Shown one piece after another: positions 51,374 to 58,807 of a stretch of 64,000 nucleotides of DNA (the first letter of the stretch is position 1; each line of letters begins with the position of its first letter). Source of the DNA: Variovorax sp. DXTD-1 (GTDB taxonomy: Bacteria > Pseudomonadota > Gammaproteobacteria > Burkholderiales > Burkholderiaceae_C). Location: contig NZ_RWKH01000024.1 in the NCBI RefSeq assembly GCF_003984625.1, forward strand, positions 30,227 to 94,226, in the 5' to 3' direction. A model generated the notes under the pieces. The model ran no database searches and had not been told where the DNA came from. It saw nothing but the letters and a program-made list of their open reading frames with translations. The translations under genes and the position numbers were made by a program.

Positions 51374-51990
51374 GCACGGGGCGCACAAGCGCAAAGAAAG
51401 CGGCGGTGGCCGAGCGCGTACCGCATGACACGCCCGTCGAATGCACCACCGCCGCCGCATGGGAGCGTTGGCTCAAGCGGCACCATGCCGACGCGGCCGG
51501 CGTGTGGCTGCGAATGGCCAAGAAGGACAGCGGCATTGCGTCGGTCAACCACCCAGAGGCACTCGAGGTTGCGCTGTGCTACGGCTGGATCGACGGGCAG
51601 CGCAAGGCAGAAGACGACAAGCACTTTCTGCAGCGCTTCACGCCGCGCACTCTGCGCAGCACCTGGTCGAAGATCAACCGCGCCAAGGCACTGAGGCTGA
51701 TCGACGAAGGCCGCATGCAGCCGGCCGGCCTGGCCGAGGTCGAGCGCGCTCGCGCCGATGGCCGCTGGGATGCGGCCCACGACGCCCAAAGCATCGCCAC
51801 CGTGCCGCCCGACCTGCAGGCCGCCCTCGACGCAAACCCCAAGGCCGCCGCCTTCTTCGCCAAGCTGGATTCGCGCAACCGCTATGCAGTGCTGTTTCGC
51901 ACCCAAGGCGCGAAGAAGCCCGAGACCCGGGCGCGGAGCATCGCGAAATTCGTGGAAATGCTCGCGAAGAGCGAGAAGATCCATCCCTGA
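51370..51990 (+). CDS. YdeI/OmpD-associated family protein
   Basis: A 206-residue soluble protein with the YdeI-type pattern: WERWLKRHHADAAGVWLRMAKKDSG, then EALEVALCYGWIDGQRK and FLQRFTPRTLRSTWSKIN. The C-terminal part fits the bacteriocin-protection/OmpD-associated group. Its molecular role is unknown. ATG overlaps the cdsA-like stop, making it the seventh gene of the lipid operon; it may be a passenger. It converges with ruvA, 18 bases away. Confidence 0.8.
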   Translation: MSTGRTSAKKAAVAERVPHDTPVECTTAAAWERWLKRHHADAAGVWLRMAKKDSGIASVNHPEALEVALCYGWIDGQRKAEDDKHFLQRFTPRTLRSTWSKINRAKALRLIDEGRMQPAGLAEVERARADGRWDAAHDAQSIATVPPDLQAALDANPKAAAFFAKLDSRNRYAVLFRTQGAKKPETRARSIAKFVEMLAKSEKIHP

Positions 51991-52008
51991 GCCAGATCGG
52001 GTGGCGCC

Positions 52009-52581
52009 CTACTTCGCCAGTGCTTTCAGCGCCAGCTTGATGCCCTCGCTCACCGTCGCGTCCTTCGGCAGCGCCTTGAGCGCCAGCGCGGCTTCCTTGT
52101 CGCTGTAGCCCAATGCGATCAGCGCTTGCAGAATGTCGGCCTGCGCATCGGAGGCCGCATGCGCAGGCAGGCCGATGTCGGCACCCAGCTTGCCCTTGAG
52201 CTCCAGCAGCAGCCGTTCGGCGGTCTTCTTGCCGATGCCTGGAATTTTCACCAGCCGGCCGAGCTCCTGCGTGGTGATGGCCTGCGACAGCTCGCCCACG
52301 CTCATGCCCGACAGCAGGCCGAGCGCCGTGCGCGGGCCCACGCCGGTGATCTTGATGAGTTGCCGAAAAGCCGCACGCTCCTCGGCGGTGCCGAAACCGT
52401 AGAGAATCTGCGCATCCTCGCGCACCACGAAGTGCGTGAGCAGCGAAACGCGCTCTCCGGTGCCGGGCAGGTTGTAGAACGTGCTCATCGGCACATCGAC
52501 CTCGTAACCGACGCCATTGCAGTCCACCACCACTTGCGGTGGGTTGCGCTCGGCCAGGATGCCGGTGAGTTTGCCTATCAT
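52009..52581 (-). CDS. ruvA: Holliday junction branch migration protein RuvA
   Basis: A 190-residue junction-binding protein. Domain I (MIGKLTGILAERNPPQVVVDCNGVGYEVDVP), the two helix-hairpin-helix motifs (ITGVGPRTALGLLSG and IPGIGKKTAERLLLELKGKL) and the C-terminal RuvB-contacting domain (LIALGYSDKEAALALKALPKD) are all present. It is transcribed toward ruvB, but the opposing lipid operon lies between them. ruvC is not in the window. Confidence 0.96.
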   Translation of the reverse strand: MIGKLTGILAERNPPQVVVDCNGVGYEVDVPMSTFYNLPGTGERVSLLTHFVVREDAQILYGFGTAEERAAFRQLIKITGVGPRTALGLLSGMSVGELSQAITTQELGRLVKIPGIGKKTAERLLLELKGKLGADIGLPAHAASDAQADILQALIALGYSDKEAALALKALPKDATVSEGIKLALKALAK

Positions 52582-52593
52582 TGGCCCACCCCC

Positions 52594-52676
52594 GTTGCTT
52601 GCTCACTTCGTGTAGCCGCCTCCCCCCTCAAGGGGGCAACACCGGCGGCCCGGCAAAGCCGGTTCCGCGGTGTTCC
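52594..52676. repeat. Dispersed intergenic repeat, copy B
   Basis: Between ruvA and phoH, this stretch repeats the blocks seen at 21835-21930 in the same order: CACTTCGTGT, GGGGGCAACACC, GGCCCGGCAAAGCCGGTTCC and CGGTGTT. The stem arms are kept, including CCCCCCTCAAGGGGG, while the loops differ, which suggests selection or origin at the level of structure. Confidence 0.75.
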
Positions 52677-52750
52677 CCGCTTTGAACTGCGTTTTTTCGA
52701 GCATGGCTGGTCTTGCATAGGGCTGCCAAAAAGATGGAAATGGATACCGC

Positions 52751-53698
52751 GTGATTCTGCGACACACTTTTGCCCCACCCAACAACTCGCGCCTCGGCCA
52801 CTTGTGCGGACCGCTGGACGCGCACCTGCGCCGCATCGAAGAGGCCCTGGGCGTGAAGATCGCGCACCGCCACGAGCAGTTCAAGGTCGACGGCCCCAAG
52901 GCCTCCGCGCAGCGGGCGATGGATGTGCTGCAGGCGCTGTACGAAATTGCCCAGCGCCCGATCGACCCGGCCGTGGTGCAGCTCACGCTGGCGGGTGACG
53001 GTTCCATGATCGACGGCGACGAGGACGCGGCCATGCTCGTCACCCGCCGCGCCGACCTGCGCGCGCGCACGCCCACGCAGGCGCTGTACCTCGACAACAT
53101 CGCCAAGCACGACATCACCTTCGGCATCGGTCCGGCCGGCACCGGCAAGACCTACCTGGCCGTGGCCTGCGCGGTCGATGCGCTGGAACGCGCCGCGGTG
53201 CAGCGCATCGTGCTCACGCGCCCGGCGGTGGAAGCCGGCGAGCGGCTCGGCTTCTTGCCGGGCGACCTGACGCAGAAGGTCGACCCTTACCTGCGCCCGC
53301 TGTACGACGCGCTCTATGACCTGATGGGTTATGAGAAGGTACAGAAGGCGTTCGAGCGCAACGCACTCGAAATCGCGCCGCTGGCCTTCATGCGCGGGCG
53401 CACGCTGAACAATGCCTTCGTCATCCTCGACGAGGCGCAGAACACCACGGTCGAGCAGATGAAGATGTTTCTCACGCGCATCGGCTTCGGCGCCAAGGCG
53501 GTGGTGACGGGCGACGTGAGCCAGATCGACCTGCCCAAGCAGCAGCTGAGCGGGCTGATCGACGCCGAGCGCGTGCTGCGGCGCGTGAGCGGCATCGCGA
53601 TCACGCACTTCACCAGTGCCGACGTGGTGCGGCATCCGCTGGTCGCCAAGATCGTCGATGCCTACGACGGCCAGCGCAAGCGCGCGGGGTCGCACTGA
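52751..53698 (+). CDS. PhoH-family ATPase
   Basis: A 315-residue PhoH/YbeZ-type P-loop ATPase. It has Walker A GIGPAGTGKTYLA, the PhoH core LTRPAVEAGERLGFLPGDL and Walker B VILDEAQNTT. YbeZ works with YbeY in rRNA processing, and the ybeY gene follows directly, supporting that role. The GTG start at 52751 is the first plausible one after the dispersed repeat. The 70-residue N-terminus before the P-loop is normal. Confidence 0.93.
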   Translation: MILRHTFAPPNNSRLGHLCGPLDAHLRRIEEALGVKIAHRHEQFKVDGPKASAQRAMDVLQALYEIAQRPIDPAVVQLTLAGDGSMIDGDEDAAMLVTRRADLRARTPTQALYLDNIAKHDITFGIGPAGTGKTYLAVACAVDALERAAVQRIVLTRPAVEAGERLGFLPGDLTQKVDPYLRPLYDALYDLMGYEKVQKAFERNALEIAPLAFMRGRTLNNAFVILDEAQNTTVEQMKMFLTRIGFGAKAVVTGDVSQIDLPKQQLSGLIDAERVLRRVSGIAITHFTSADVVRHPLVAKIVDAYDGQRKRAGSH

Positions 53699-53699
53699 C

Positions 53700-54161
53700 A
53701 TGGCGCTGGCCCAGCTTTCGCTTTCGCTGCAGTTCGCACCGCGCTTCAAGGGCATCGAGCGGCATCGCGCCGCGCTGCCGCGGCACAGCGTGGCCCGCTG
53801 GATCCGCCATGCGCTCGACGCTGACGGCGAGATCACCGTGCGCATCGTCGATGCCGAGGAAGGCCAGCGCCTGAACCGCGAGTTCCGCGGCAAGGACTAC
53901 GCAACCAACGTACTGACCTTCGACTATGCGCAAAGCCCCGTGGTGATGGCCGACTTGGTCCTATGCGCGCCGGTGGTCGCCAGCGAGGCGAAGGAACAGC
54001 GCAAGACCTTGGCCGCGCACTACGCGCACCTGCTCGTTCACGGCGCGCTGCACGCGCAGGGCTGGGACCACGAGACCGGCGAAGCCGACGCCGAGGAAAT
54101 GGAAGCGCGCGAGATCGAAATTCTGGCCGGCCTCGGCATTCGCAATCCCTACGGGCGGTGA
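53700..54161 (+). CDS. ybeY: Endoribonuclease YbeY
   Basis: A 153-residue zinc endoribonuclease needed for 16S rRNA 3' maturation and ribosome quality control. The metal motif HGALHAQGWDH is intact and preceded by the NREFRGKDYATNVLTF segment. ATG 53700 directly follows the phoH stop, and the gene pair phoH-ybeY is widely conserved. Confidence 0.95.
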   Translation: MALAQLSLSLQFAPRFKGIERHRAALPRHSVARWIRHALDADGEITVRIVDAEEGQRLNREFRGKDYATNVLTFDYAQSPVVMADLVLCAPVVASEAKEQRKTLAAHYAHLLVHGALHAQGWDHETGEADAEEMEAREIEILAGLGIRNPYGR

Positions 54162-54164
54162 GAT

Positions 54165-54764
54165 ATGACCGCAGCGCCCGGTGCGAACACCGATCCGTGG
54201 CTACAGCGCTGGCTTCCTCTGCTTGCCGAGCGCGCCGGAACGGACCCGGTGCTCGAGCTGGGCTGCGGAACAGGCCGGGACAGCGCGGTGTTGGCGGGCG
54301 TGGGGCTGCGCGTGGTGGGCATCGAGCTCTCGACCGAGTCGGTGGCGGCCGCGCGGGCACGGGTGCCGCACGGCGCGGAGTTTCTTTGCAGCGATTTCCG
54401 CGCGCCCTTTCCGACGGCTGACGGCAGCGTGGGCGCGGTGCTCGCGAGTCTTTCGCTGCACTACTTTGCCTGGGATGAAACACTGGCCCTGGCACGGCGG
54501 ATTCACGACGTGCTTCGCCCCGGCGGCGTGCTGCTGTGCCGGTTGAATTCAGTCAACGACTTTCACCACGGCGCCAGCGGCCCGCCACCGGACGGCGAAG
54601 ATTCCTTCTATCTGGTGGACGGCGTGCCCAAGCGCTTTTTCGACCGTGCGGCGGTGGAGCGGCTCTTCGCCGACAGCTGGCGCATGCTGCACCTGGAGGA
54701 ACTCGCGGTTGAGCGCTACGAGCAGCCGAAGGTGCTTTGGGAAGCCGTGCTCGAACGCGAATGA
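54165..54764 (+). CDS. Class I SAM-dependent methyltransferase
   Basis: A 199-residue methyltransferase of the small Methyltransf_25/11 type. Motif I is VLELGCGTGRDSAVLA, the acidic motif II end is VGIELS, and LRPGGVLLCRLN is the post-motif strand. It starts three bases after ybeY and is probably cotranscribed. The substrate is unknown. Confidence 0.85.
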   Translation: MTAAPGANTDPWLQRWLPLLAERAGTDPVLELGCGTGRDSAVLAGVGLRVVGIELSTESVAAARARVPHGAEFLCSDFRAPFPTADGSVGAVLASLSLHYFAWDETLALARRIHDVLRPGGVLLCRLNSVNDFHHGASGPPPDGEDSFYLVDGVPKRFFDRAAVERLFADSWRMLHLEELAVERYEQPKVLWEAVLERE

Positions 54765-54774
54765 AGGCAGCGCG

Positions 54775-55218
54775 CTAGGCCGTCATCTGCATGGGAATGG
54801 TGACCGGGCCGTCGTTGACCAGGTGCACCTGCATGTCGGCGCCGAACTCGCCCGTTGCAACCACGGGGTGCGCAGCACGGGCTTGCGCCACGAAATAATC
54901 GTAGAGCCGCCGCCCCTCGTCGGGTACCGCTGCTTGCGTGAAGCTGGGGCGGTTGCCGCCGCTCACATCGGCCGCCAGCGTGAACTGGCTCACCACGAGC
55001 AGGCCGCCGCCGATGTCCTGCAGGCTGCGGTTCATCTTGCCCGCGTCATCTGAAAAGATGCGCATTTTCAGTATCTTTAAGAGCATGCGGTCGGCGAGCG
55101 CGTCCACATCGCCGCGCTCGGCGCAGAGCAGCACGAGCAGGCCGGCCTCGATGGCACCGGCGGTCTGCCCGCCGATCTCGACACGCGCGCTTGCCACGCG
55201 CTGAATCACGGCTTTCAT
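54775..55218 (-). CDS. dtd: D-aminoacyl-tRNA deacylase
   Basis: A 147-residue chiral proofreading enzyme that removes D-amino acids (and glycine from tRNA-Ala) from tRNA. The signature SQFTLAAD and the Gly-cisPro motif NDGPVTIPM are both present, as is the MKAVIQRV start. ATG overlaps the stop of the upstream CDF transporter gene (ATGA). Confidence 0.95.
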   Translation of the reverse strand: MKAVIQRVASARVEIGGQTAGAIEAGLLVLLCAERGDVDALADRMLLKILKMRIFSDDAGKMNRSLQDIGGGLLVVSQFTLAADVSGGNRPSFTQAAVPDEGRRLYDYFVAQARAAHPVVATGEFGADMQVHLVNDGPVTIPMQMTA

Positions 55219-56126
55219 GCTTCTTCCTCCATCTGCGTGGCGCGCGCTTCCATGCCCAGCGGCAGCAGCTGGATGGTCACGCGCAGGCCGGGCACCGCGT
55301 CCATCAGTGCCTGCTCCAGTTCGTCGCGCATGGCGGCGGCCTGCTGCAGTGTCCAGTCGCCCGGCACGTGCATGTGCAGGTCGGCAAACCGGCGCTGGCC
55401 CGCGCGCCGCGTGACCATGTCGTCGAAGCGAAGCCGCCCACCTTCGGGCAAGCGTGCGGCGAACTGGTCGAGCGTGGTGCGCAGCGTGGCGATGGTTTCA
55501 GGCTCGAGCGCCTCGTCCATCAGGCCCTGCGACGAGCGCCACACGAGCTTCACGCCCTCCCGCACGATGTTGAGCGCCACGCCGATGGCCAGCAGCGGAT
55601 CGAGCCAGAGCCATCCGCTGAAGTGCACGGCCACAATGCCGATGACGACGGCGGCCGAGGTCCAGACGTCGGTCATGAGATGCCGCGCATCGGCCTCCAG
55701 CGCGATCGACCGGTGGGTATGCGCCGCGCGAAACAGCGCATAGGCCAGGCCGGCGTTGAAGGCGGAACTGAGCACCGAAAGCGCAAGCCCCCAGCCCAGT
55801 TGCTCGAGCGGCTGGGGAGAAAGCAGCCGCTGCACGGAAACCCAGAGAATGGCAGCCGCCGCACCAACGATCAGGATGCCTTCGAAGCCCGATGAAAAGT
55901 ACTCGGCCTTGTGGTGGCCGTAGGGATGGTCCTCGTCGGCGGGCCGGGCCGCTACCGTCACCATGGCCAGGGCGAACATCGCGCTGGCAAGATTGACGAA
56001 AGACTCCATGGCGTCGGAGATCAGGCCCATCGAATTCGTGACGTAGCCTGCCAGGCCCTTGAGCAGGATCGTGACGAGGGCAACGGCGACTGAAACGCGA
56101 AGCAGCGTCTTGGGCGTAAGAATCAT
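55215..56126 (-). CDS. Cation diffusion facilitator family transporter
   Basis: A 303-residue CDF protein with six predicted helices. The metal-site residues in helix II (SDAMESFVNLASAM) and helix V (ARHLMTDVWTSAAVV) differ from the ZitB-type HxxxD pair: helix II has D and N/S, which suggests Mn(II) or Fe(II) rather than Zn(II). The HPYGHHKAEYFSS loop and a cytoplasmic C-terminal domain are present. No histidine-rich loop is seen. It is coupled to dtd. Confidence 0.86.
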   Translation of the reverse strand: MILTPKTLLRVSVAVALVTILLKGLAGYVTNSMGLISDAMESFVNLASAMFALAMVTVAARPADEDHPYGHHKAEYFSSGFEGILIVGAAAAILWVSVQRLLSPQPLEQLGWGLALSVLSSAFNAGLAYALFRAAHTHRSIALEADARHLMTDVWTSAAVVIGIVAVHFSGWLWLDPLLAIGVALNIVREGVKLVWRSSQGLMDEALEPETIATLRTTLDQFAARLPEGGRLRFDDMVTRRAGQRRFADLHMHVPGDWTLQQAAAMRDELEQALMDAVPGLRVTIQLLPLGMEARATQMEEEA

Positions 56127-56164
56127 GTGCGGCGAGAGACGTTGAGCAAGAAAAACGACAAAAG

Positions 56165-56188
56165 TGCGGCAAAAGGCCGCATCTTTTT
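56165..56188 (+). terminator. Terminator-like hairpin between divergent CDF and fecR-like genes
   Basis: TGCGGC and GCCGCA arms around a five-base loop are followed by TCTTTTT. The hairpin faces the FecR/OmpA pair but there is no plus-strand gene just upstream that it could terminate. It may be a leader attenuator or the end of an unseen short transcript. Confidence 0.45.
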
Positions 56189-56269
56189 AGCCGAGGTAAC
56201 AAATACGGCCTCCGCTTGTAACAGGTTCAATTTAATATTTGTGTCACCGCGAGACATTCGCAGAGAGTG

Positions 56270-56764
56270 ATGATGAAAAAATTCCTGACCGCCCTGGGAG
56301 GCTTCGCCTTTTGGGGCGCAGTGGCGCTGGTCCACGCACAAACAACTTCCACCGCACCGGCAGCCGCGCCGGTCGCCGAACTCCAGGCAGGCTTCGTGAA
56401 GTCTGTGCGCGGCAACGTGCAACTGCTCAGCTCGGCCGGTACGCCGCGCGCCGCGAGCGCAGGCGACGCGCTCACCGCCGTGGACCGTATCGTGACAGGC
56501 CCGGACTCTTCCGCTGCCGTGGTCTTGCGCGACGACACGACGCTCGTCGTCGGACCTTCGTCGCGGTTGGACCTGAAGGAATTTCACTTCAACGCCACCA
56601 CGCATGAAGGCGGCGTGCTCGTGTCGCTGCTGCGCGGCTCCATGCGCATGATCACGGGCCTGATCGGCAAGAGCAACCCCGATGCGATCCGCGTGGAAAC
56701 GCAAACGGCCACGATCGGAATCCGCGGAACCGACTTCATCGTGCAGACCGACGGCCAGCCATGA
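56270..56764 (+). CDS. FecR-domain exported protein
   Basis: A 164-residue exported protein with a signal peptide (FLTALGGFAFWGAVALVHAQ) and a FecR-type beta domain. That domain shows GNVQLLSSAG, GDALTAVDRIVTGPDSSAAVVLRDDTTLVVGPSSRLDL and the terminal IGIRGTDFIV. It is a free periplasmic FecR domain without sigma-regulator helices. ATG 56270 or 56273 follows GAGAG. It overlaps the OmpA-like lipoprotein gene (ATGA). The role is unknown; relatives often sit beside CHASE2 cyclases, none of which is here. Confidence 0.8.
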   Translation: MMKKFLTALGGFAFWGAVALVHAQTTSTAPAAAPVAELQAGFVKSVRGNVQLLSSAGTPRAASAGDALTAVDRIVTGPDSSAAVVLRDDTTLVVGPSSRLDLKEFHFNATTHEGGVLVSLLRGSMRMITGLIGKSNPDAIRVETQTATIGIRGTDFIVQTDGQP

Positions 56765-57378
56765 TGATGAAGTTGCGTCCTCACGCCTCCACCCTTCTTG
56801 CCGCCCTGACCGCAGCGCTGCTTGCCGCCTGCAGCACGCCGGGTACCCGCGTGGTGCTGCTGCCCCAGGCGGACGACAAGCCCTCGGCGGTGGTGGTGCG
56901 CGCAAAGGACGGCGAAGAAGTTCTTTTCAGGCCCTATCAGCGTGCAACCGCAGCGGTCGGCGCTTCGGGCGCCCCCGTGGTCGACCAGGCCGACTCGGCC
57001 AAGGTGCGCGCCGAGAACAAGGCACTGTTCGACATGCGCCCGCCTCCGCCGCAGCGCTACACGGTGTTTTTCGACGCGGGGGGCACCACGCTCACGCCCG
57101 CGTCGCAGCAGGTCATGAACGAGGCGCTGGTTGCGGCTCAAACCCGCAGCGGAAGCGACATCGTGGTGACCGGGCACACCGACACCAAGGGCGCGCTGGA
57201 GCAGAACGACATGCTTTCGCAGCGCCGGGCGCAGGAAGTGGTGCAACTCTTCATCGATCGGCAGTTTCCGGCCAAGCGCATCGAGGCCGTAGGCCGCGGC
57301 GAGCGCGAACTTGCCGTGTCCACGGCCGACGAGGTGGACGAGCCGCGCAACCGGCGCGTCACCATCGAAGTCCGGTAA
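56761..57378 (+). CDS. OmpA-family lipoprotein
   Basis: A 205-residue lipoprotein. The signal ends in a lipobox LLAAC near residue 24. The C-terminal OmpA domain has FFDAGGTTLTPASQQVM, VTGHTDTKGALEQNDMLSQRRAQEV and NRRVTIEVR, which bind peptidoglycan. It should anchor in the outer membrane. Translation is coupled to the FecR-domain gene, so the two products probably work together at the envelope. Confidence 0.86.
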   Translation: MMMKLRPHASTLLAALTAALLAACSTPGTRVVLLPQADDKPSAVVVRAKDGEEVLFRPYQRATAAVGASGAPVVDQADSAKVRAENKALFDMRPPPPQRYTVFFDAGGTTLTPASQQVMNEALVAAQTRSGSDIVVTGHTDTKGALEQNDMLSQRRAQEVVQLFIDRQFPAKRIEAVGRGERELAVSTADEVDEPRNRRVTIEVR

Positions 57379-57417
57379 AGGCAGCTGGCGGCCAGCGCGG
57401 CCGCTTCTTTGATCTGA

Positions 57418-58650
57418 TCAGCTGACGGTCACGCGCGCAAACTTGCGCTTGCCGACCTGCACCACGTAGCTGCCCGCCGGCAGTTTCAGCGCCTTGTCGC
57501 TGATCACGACCGAATCGACGCGCACGCCGCCGCCATCGACCAGCCGGTTGCCTTCGGAGTTCGAAGGCGCCAGCCCGGCCTGCTTGAGCAGCTGCGCGAT
57601 ACCCAGGGGCGCACCGCCAAGCGACACCTCGGGAATGTCGTCCGGCACGCCGCCTTTGCTGCGGTTGATGAAATCCTGCTCCGCCGCCTCGGCCGCCGCC
57701 GCGCTGTGGAAGCGCGCGGTGATTTCCTTGGCCAGCGCCACCTTCGCGTCCTTGGGATTGCGGCCGCCCGCAATTTCGGCCTTGAGCGCCTCGATCTGCT
57801 CCAGCGACTGGAAGCTCAGCAAGGTGTACCAGCGCCACATCAACTCGTCGGAAATCGACAGCACCTTGGCGAACATGGTGTTGGCGTCTTCGCTGATGCC
57901 GATGTAGTTGTTCTTGCTCTTGGACATCTTCTCGACGCCGTCGAGCCCTTCCAGCAGAGGCATAGTGAGTATGCACTGCGGCTCTTGGCCGTATTCCTGC
58001 TGGAGGTGACGGCCAACCAGCAGATTGAACTTCTGGTCGGTGCCGCCCAGTTCGAGGTCGCTCTTGAGCGCCACCGAGTCGTAGCCCTGCATCAGCGGGT
58101 AGAGGAACTCGTGCACCGAGATCGACTGGCCGGCCTTGAAGCGCTTGTTGAAATCGTCGCGCTCCATCATGCGGGCCACGGTGTACTTGGCGGCCAGCTG
58201 GATCATGCCGCGCGCGCCCAGTGGGTCGCTCCATTCGGAGTTGTAGCGAATCTCGGTCTTTTCGGGGTCCAGCACCAGGCTGGCCTGCCGGTAGTAGGTC
58301 TGGGCGTTGGCCTCGATCTGCTCGCGCGTGAGCGGCGGCCGGGTGCTGTTGCGGCCCGAAGGGTCACCGATCGTGGTCGTGAAGTCGCCGATCAGGAAAA
58401 TCACCCGATGCCCCAAGTCCTGAAGCTGGCGCATCTTGTTGAGCACAACCGTATGGCCGATATGGATATCAGGGGCGGTCGGATCGAGCCCCAACTTGAT
58501 GCGCAGCGGCGTTCCACTGGCCTCCGAGCGCTGCAGCTTGCGCACCCACTCGTCCTGCGGCAGGAGCTCGTCGGCGCCCCGGAGGGAGATTTCAAGCGCT
58601 CGTCTTACACCATCGGGCAGGCCATTGGATGTAACAGATTCGGCATTCAT
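57418..58650 (-). CDS. tyrS: Tyrosyl-tRNA synthetase
   Basis: A class I aminoacyl-tRNA synthetase of 410 residues, charging tRNA-Tyr. The catalytic motifs HIGH (PDIHIGHTV) and KMSKS (GVEKMSKSKNNYIG) are intact, and a C-terminal S4-type RNA-binding domain ends in VQVGKRKFARVTV. The KMSKS form and lack of a long insert put it in the TyrZ-like subgroup. It is divergent from the M23 peptidase gene. Confidence 0.96.
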   Translation of the reverse strand: MNAESVTSNGLPDGVRRALEISLRGADELLPQDEWVRKLQRSEASGTPLRIKLGLDPTAPDIHIGHTVVLNKMRQLQDLGHRVIFLIGDFTTTIGDPSGRNSTRPPLTREQIEANAQTYYRQASLVLDPEKTEIRYNSEWSDPLGARGMIQLAAKYTVARMMERDDFNKRFKAGQSISVHEFLYPLMQGYDSVALKSDLELGGTDQKFNLLVGRHLQQEYGQEPQCILTMPLLEGLDGVEKMSKSKNNYIGISEDANTMFAKVLSISDELMWRWYTLLSFQSLEQIEALKAEIAGGRNPKDAKVALAKEITARFHSAAAAEAAEQDFINRSKGGVPDDIPEVSLGGAPLGIAQLLKQAGLAPSNSEGNRLVDGGGVRVDSVVISDKALKLPAGSYVVQVGKRKFARVTVS

Positions 58651-58683
58651 AGGCTTTTGGGCTGATTTTCAGGTTGCCGAAGC

Positions 58684-58689
58684 TATACT
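58684..58689 (+). promoter_or_regulatory. Candidate -10 element for the M23 peptidase gene
   Basis: TATACT lies in the divergent region. A weak CTGATT -35 sits 16 bases upstream. If used, transcription would start about 15 bases before a terminator-like hairpin at 58704. Confidence 0.4.
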
Positions 58690-58703
58690 CAGCCCGACTT
58701 TTC

Positions 58704-58732
58704 AAGCGCCGGATTCTAAGCGGCGCTTTTTT
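58704..58732 (+). terminator. Terminator-like hairpin in the leader of the M23 gene
   Basis: AAGCGCCG and CGGCGCTT arms around a nine-base loop end in a run of six T (58727-58732). No plus-strand gene precedes it, so it sits in the probable 5' leader of the M23 gene and may attenuate it. Confidence 0.55.
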
Positions 58733-58807
58733 CCGCACCGTTCTGCCGCCCTTTCCGTTCTGGGCTTTGCAGCACGGATTTGCAGAACCTGAGCTGGAAT
58801 TCAAAGT

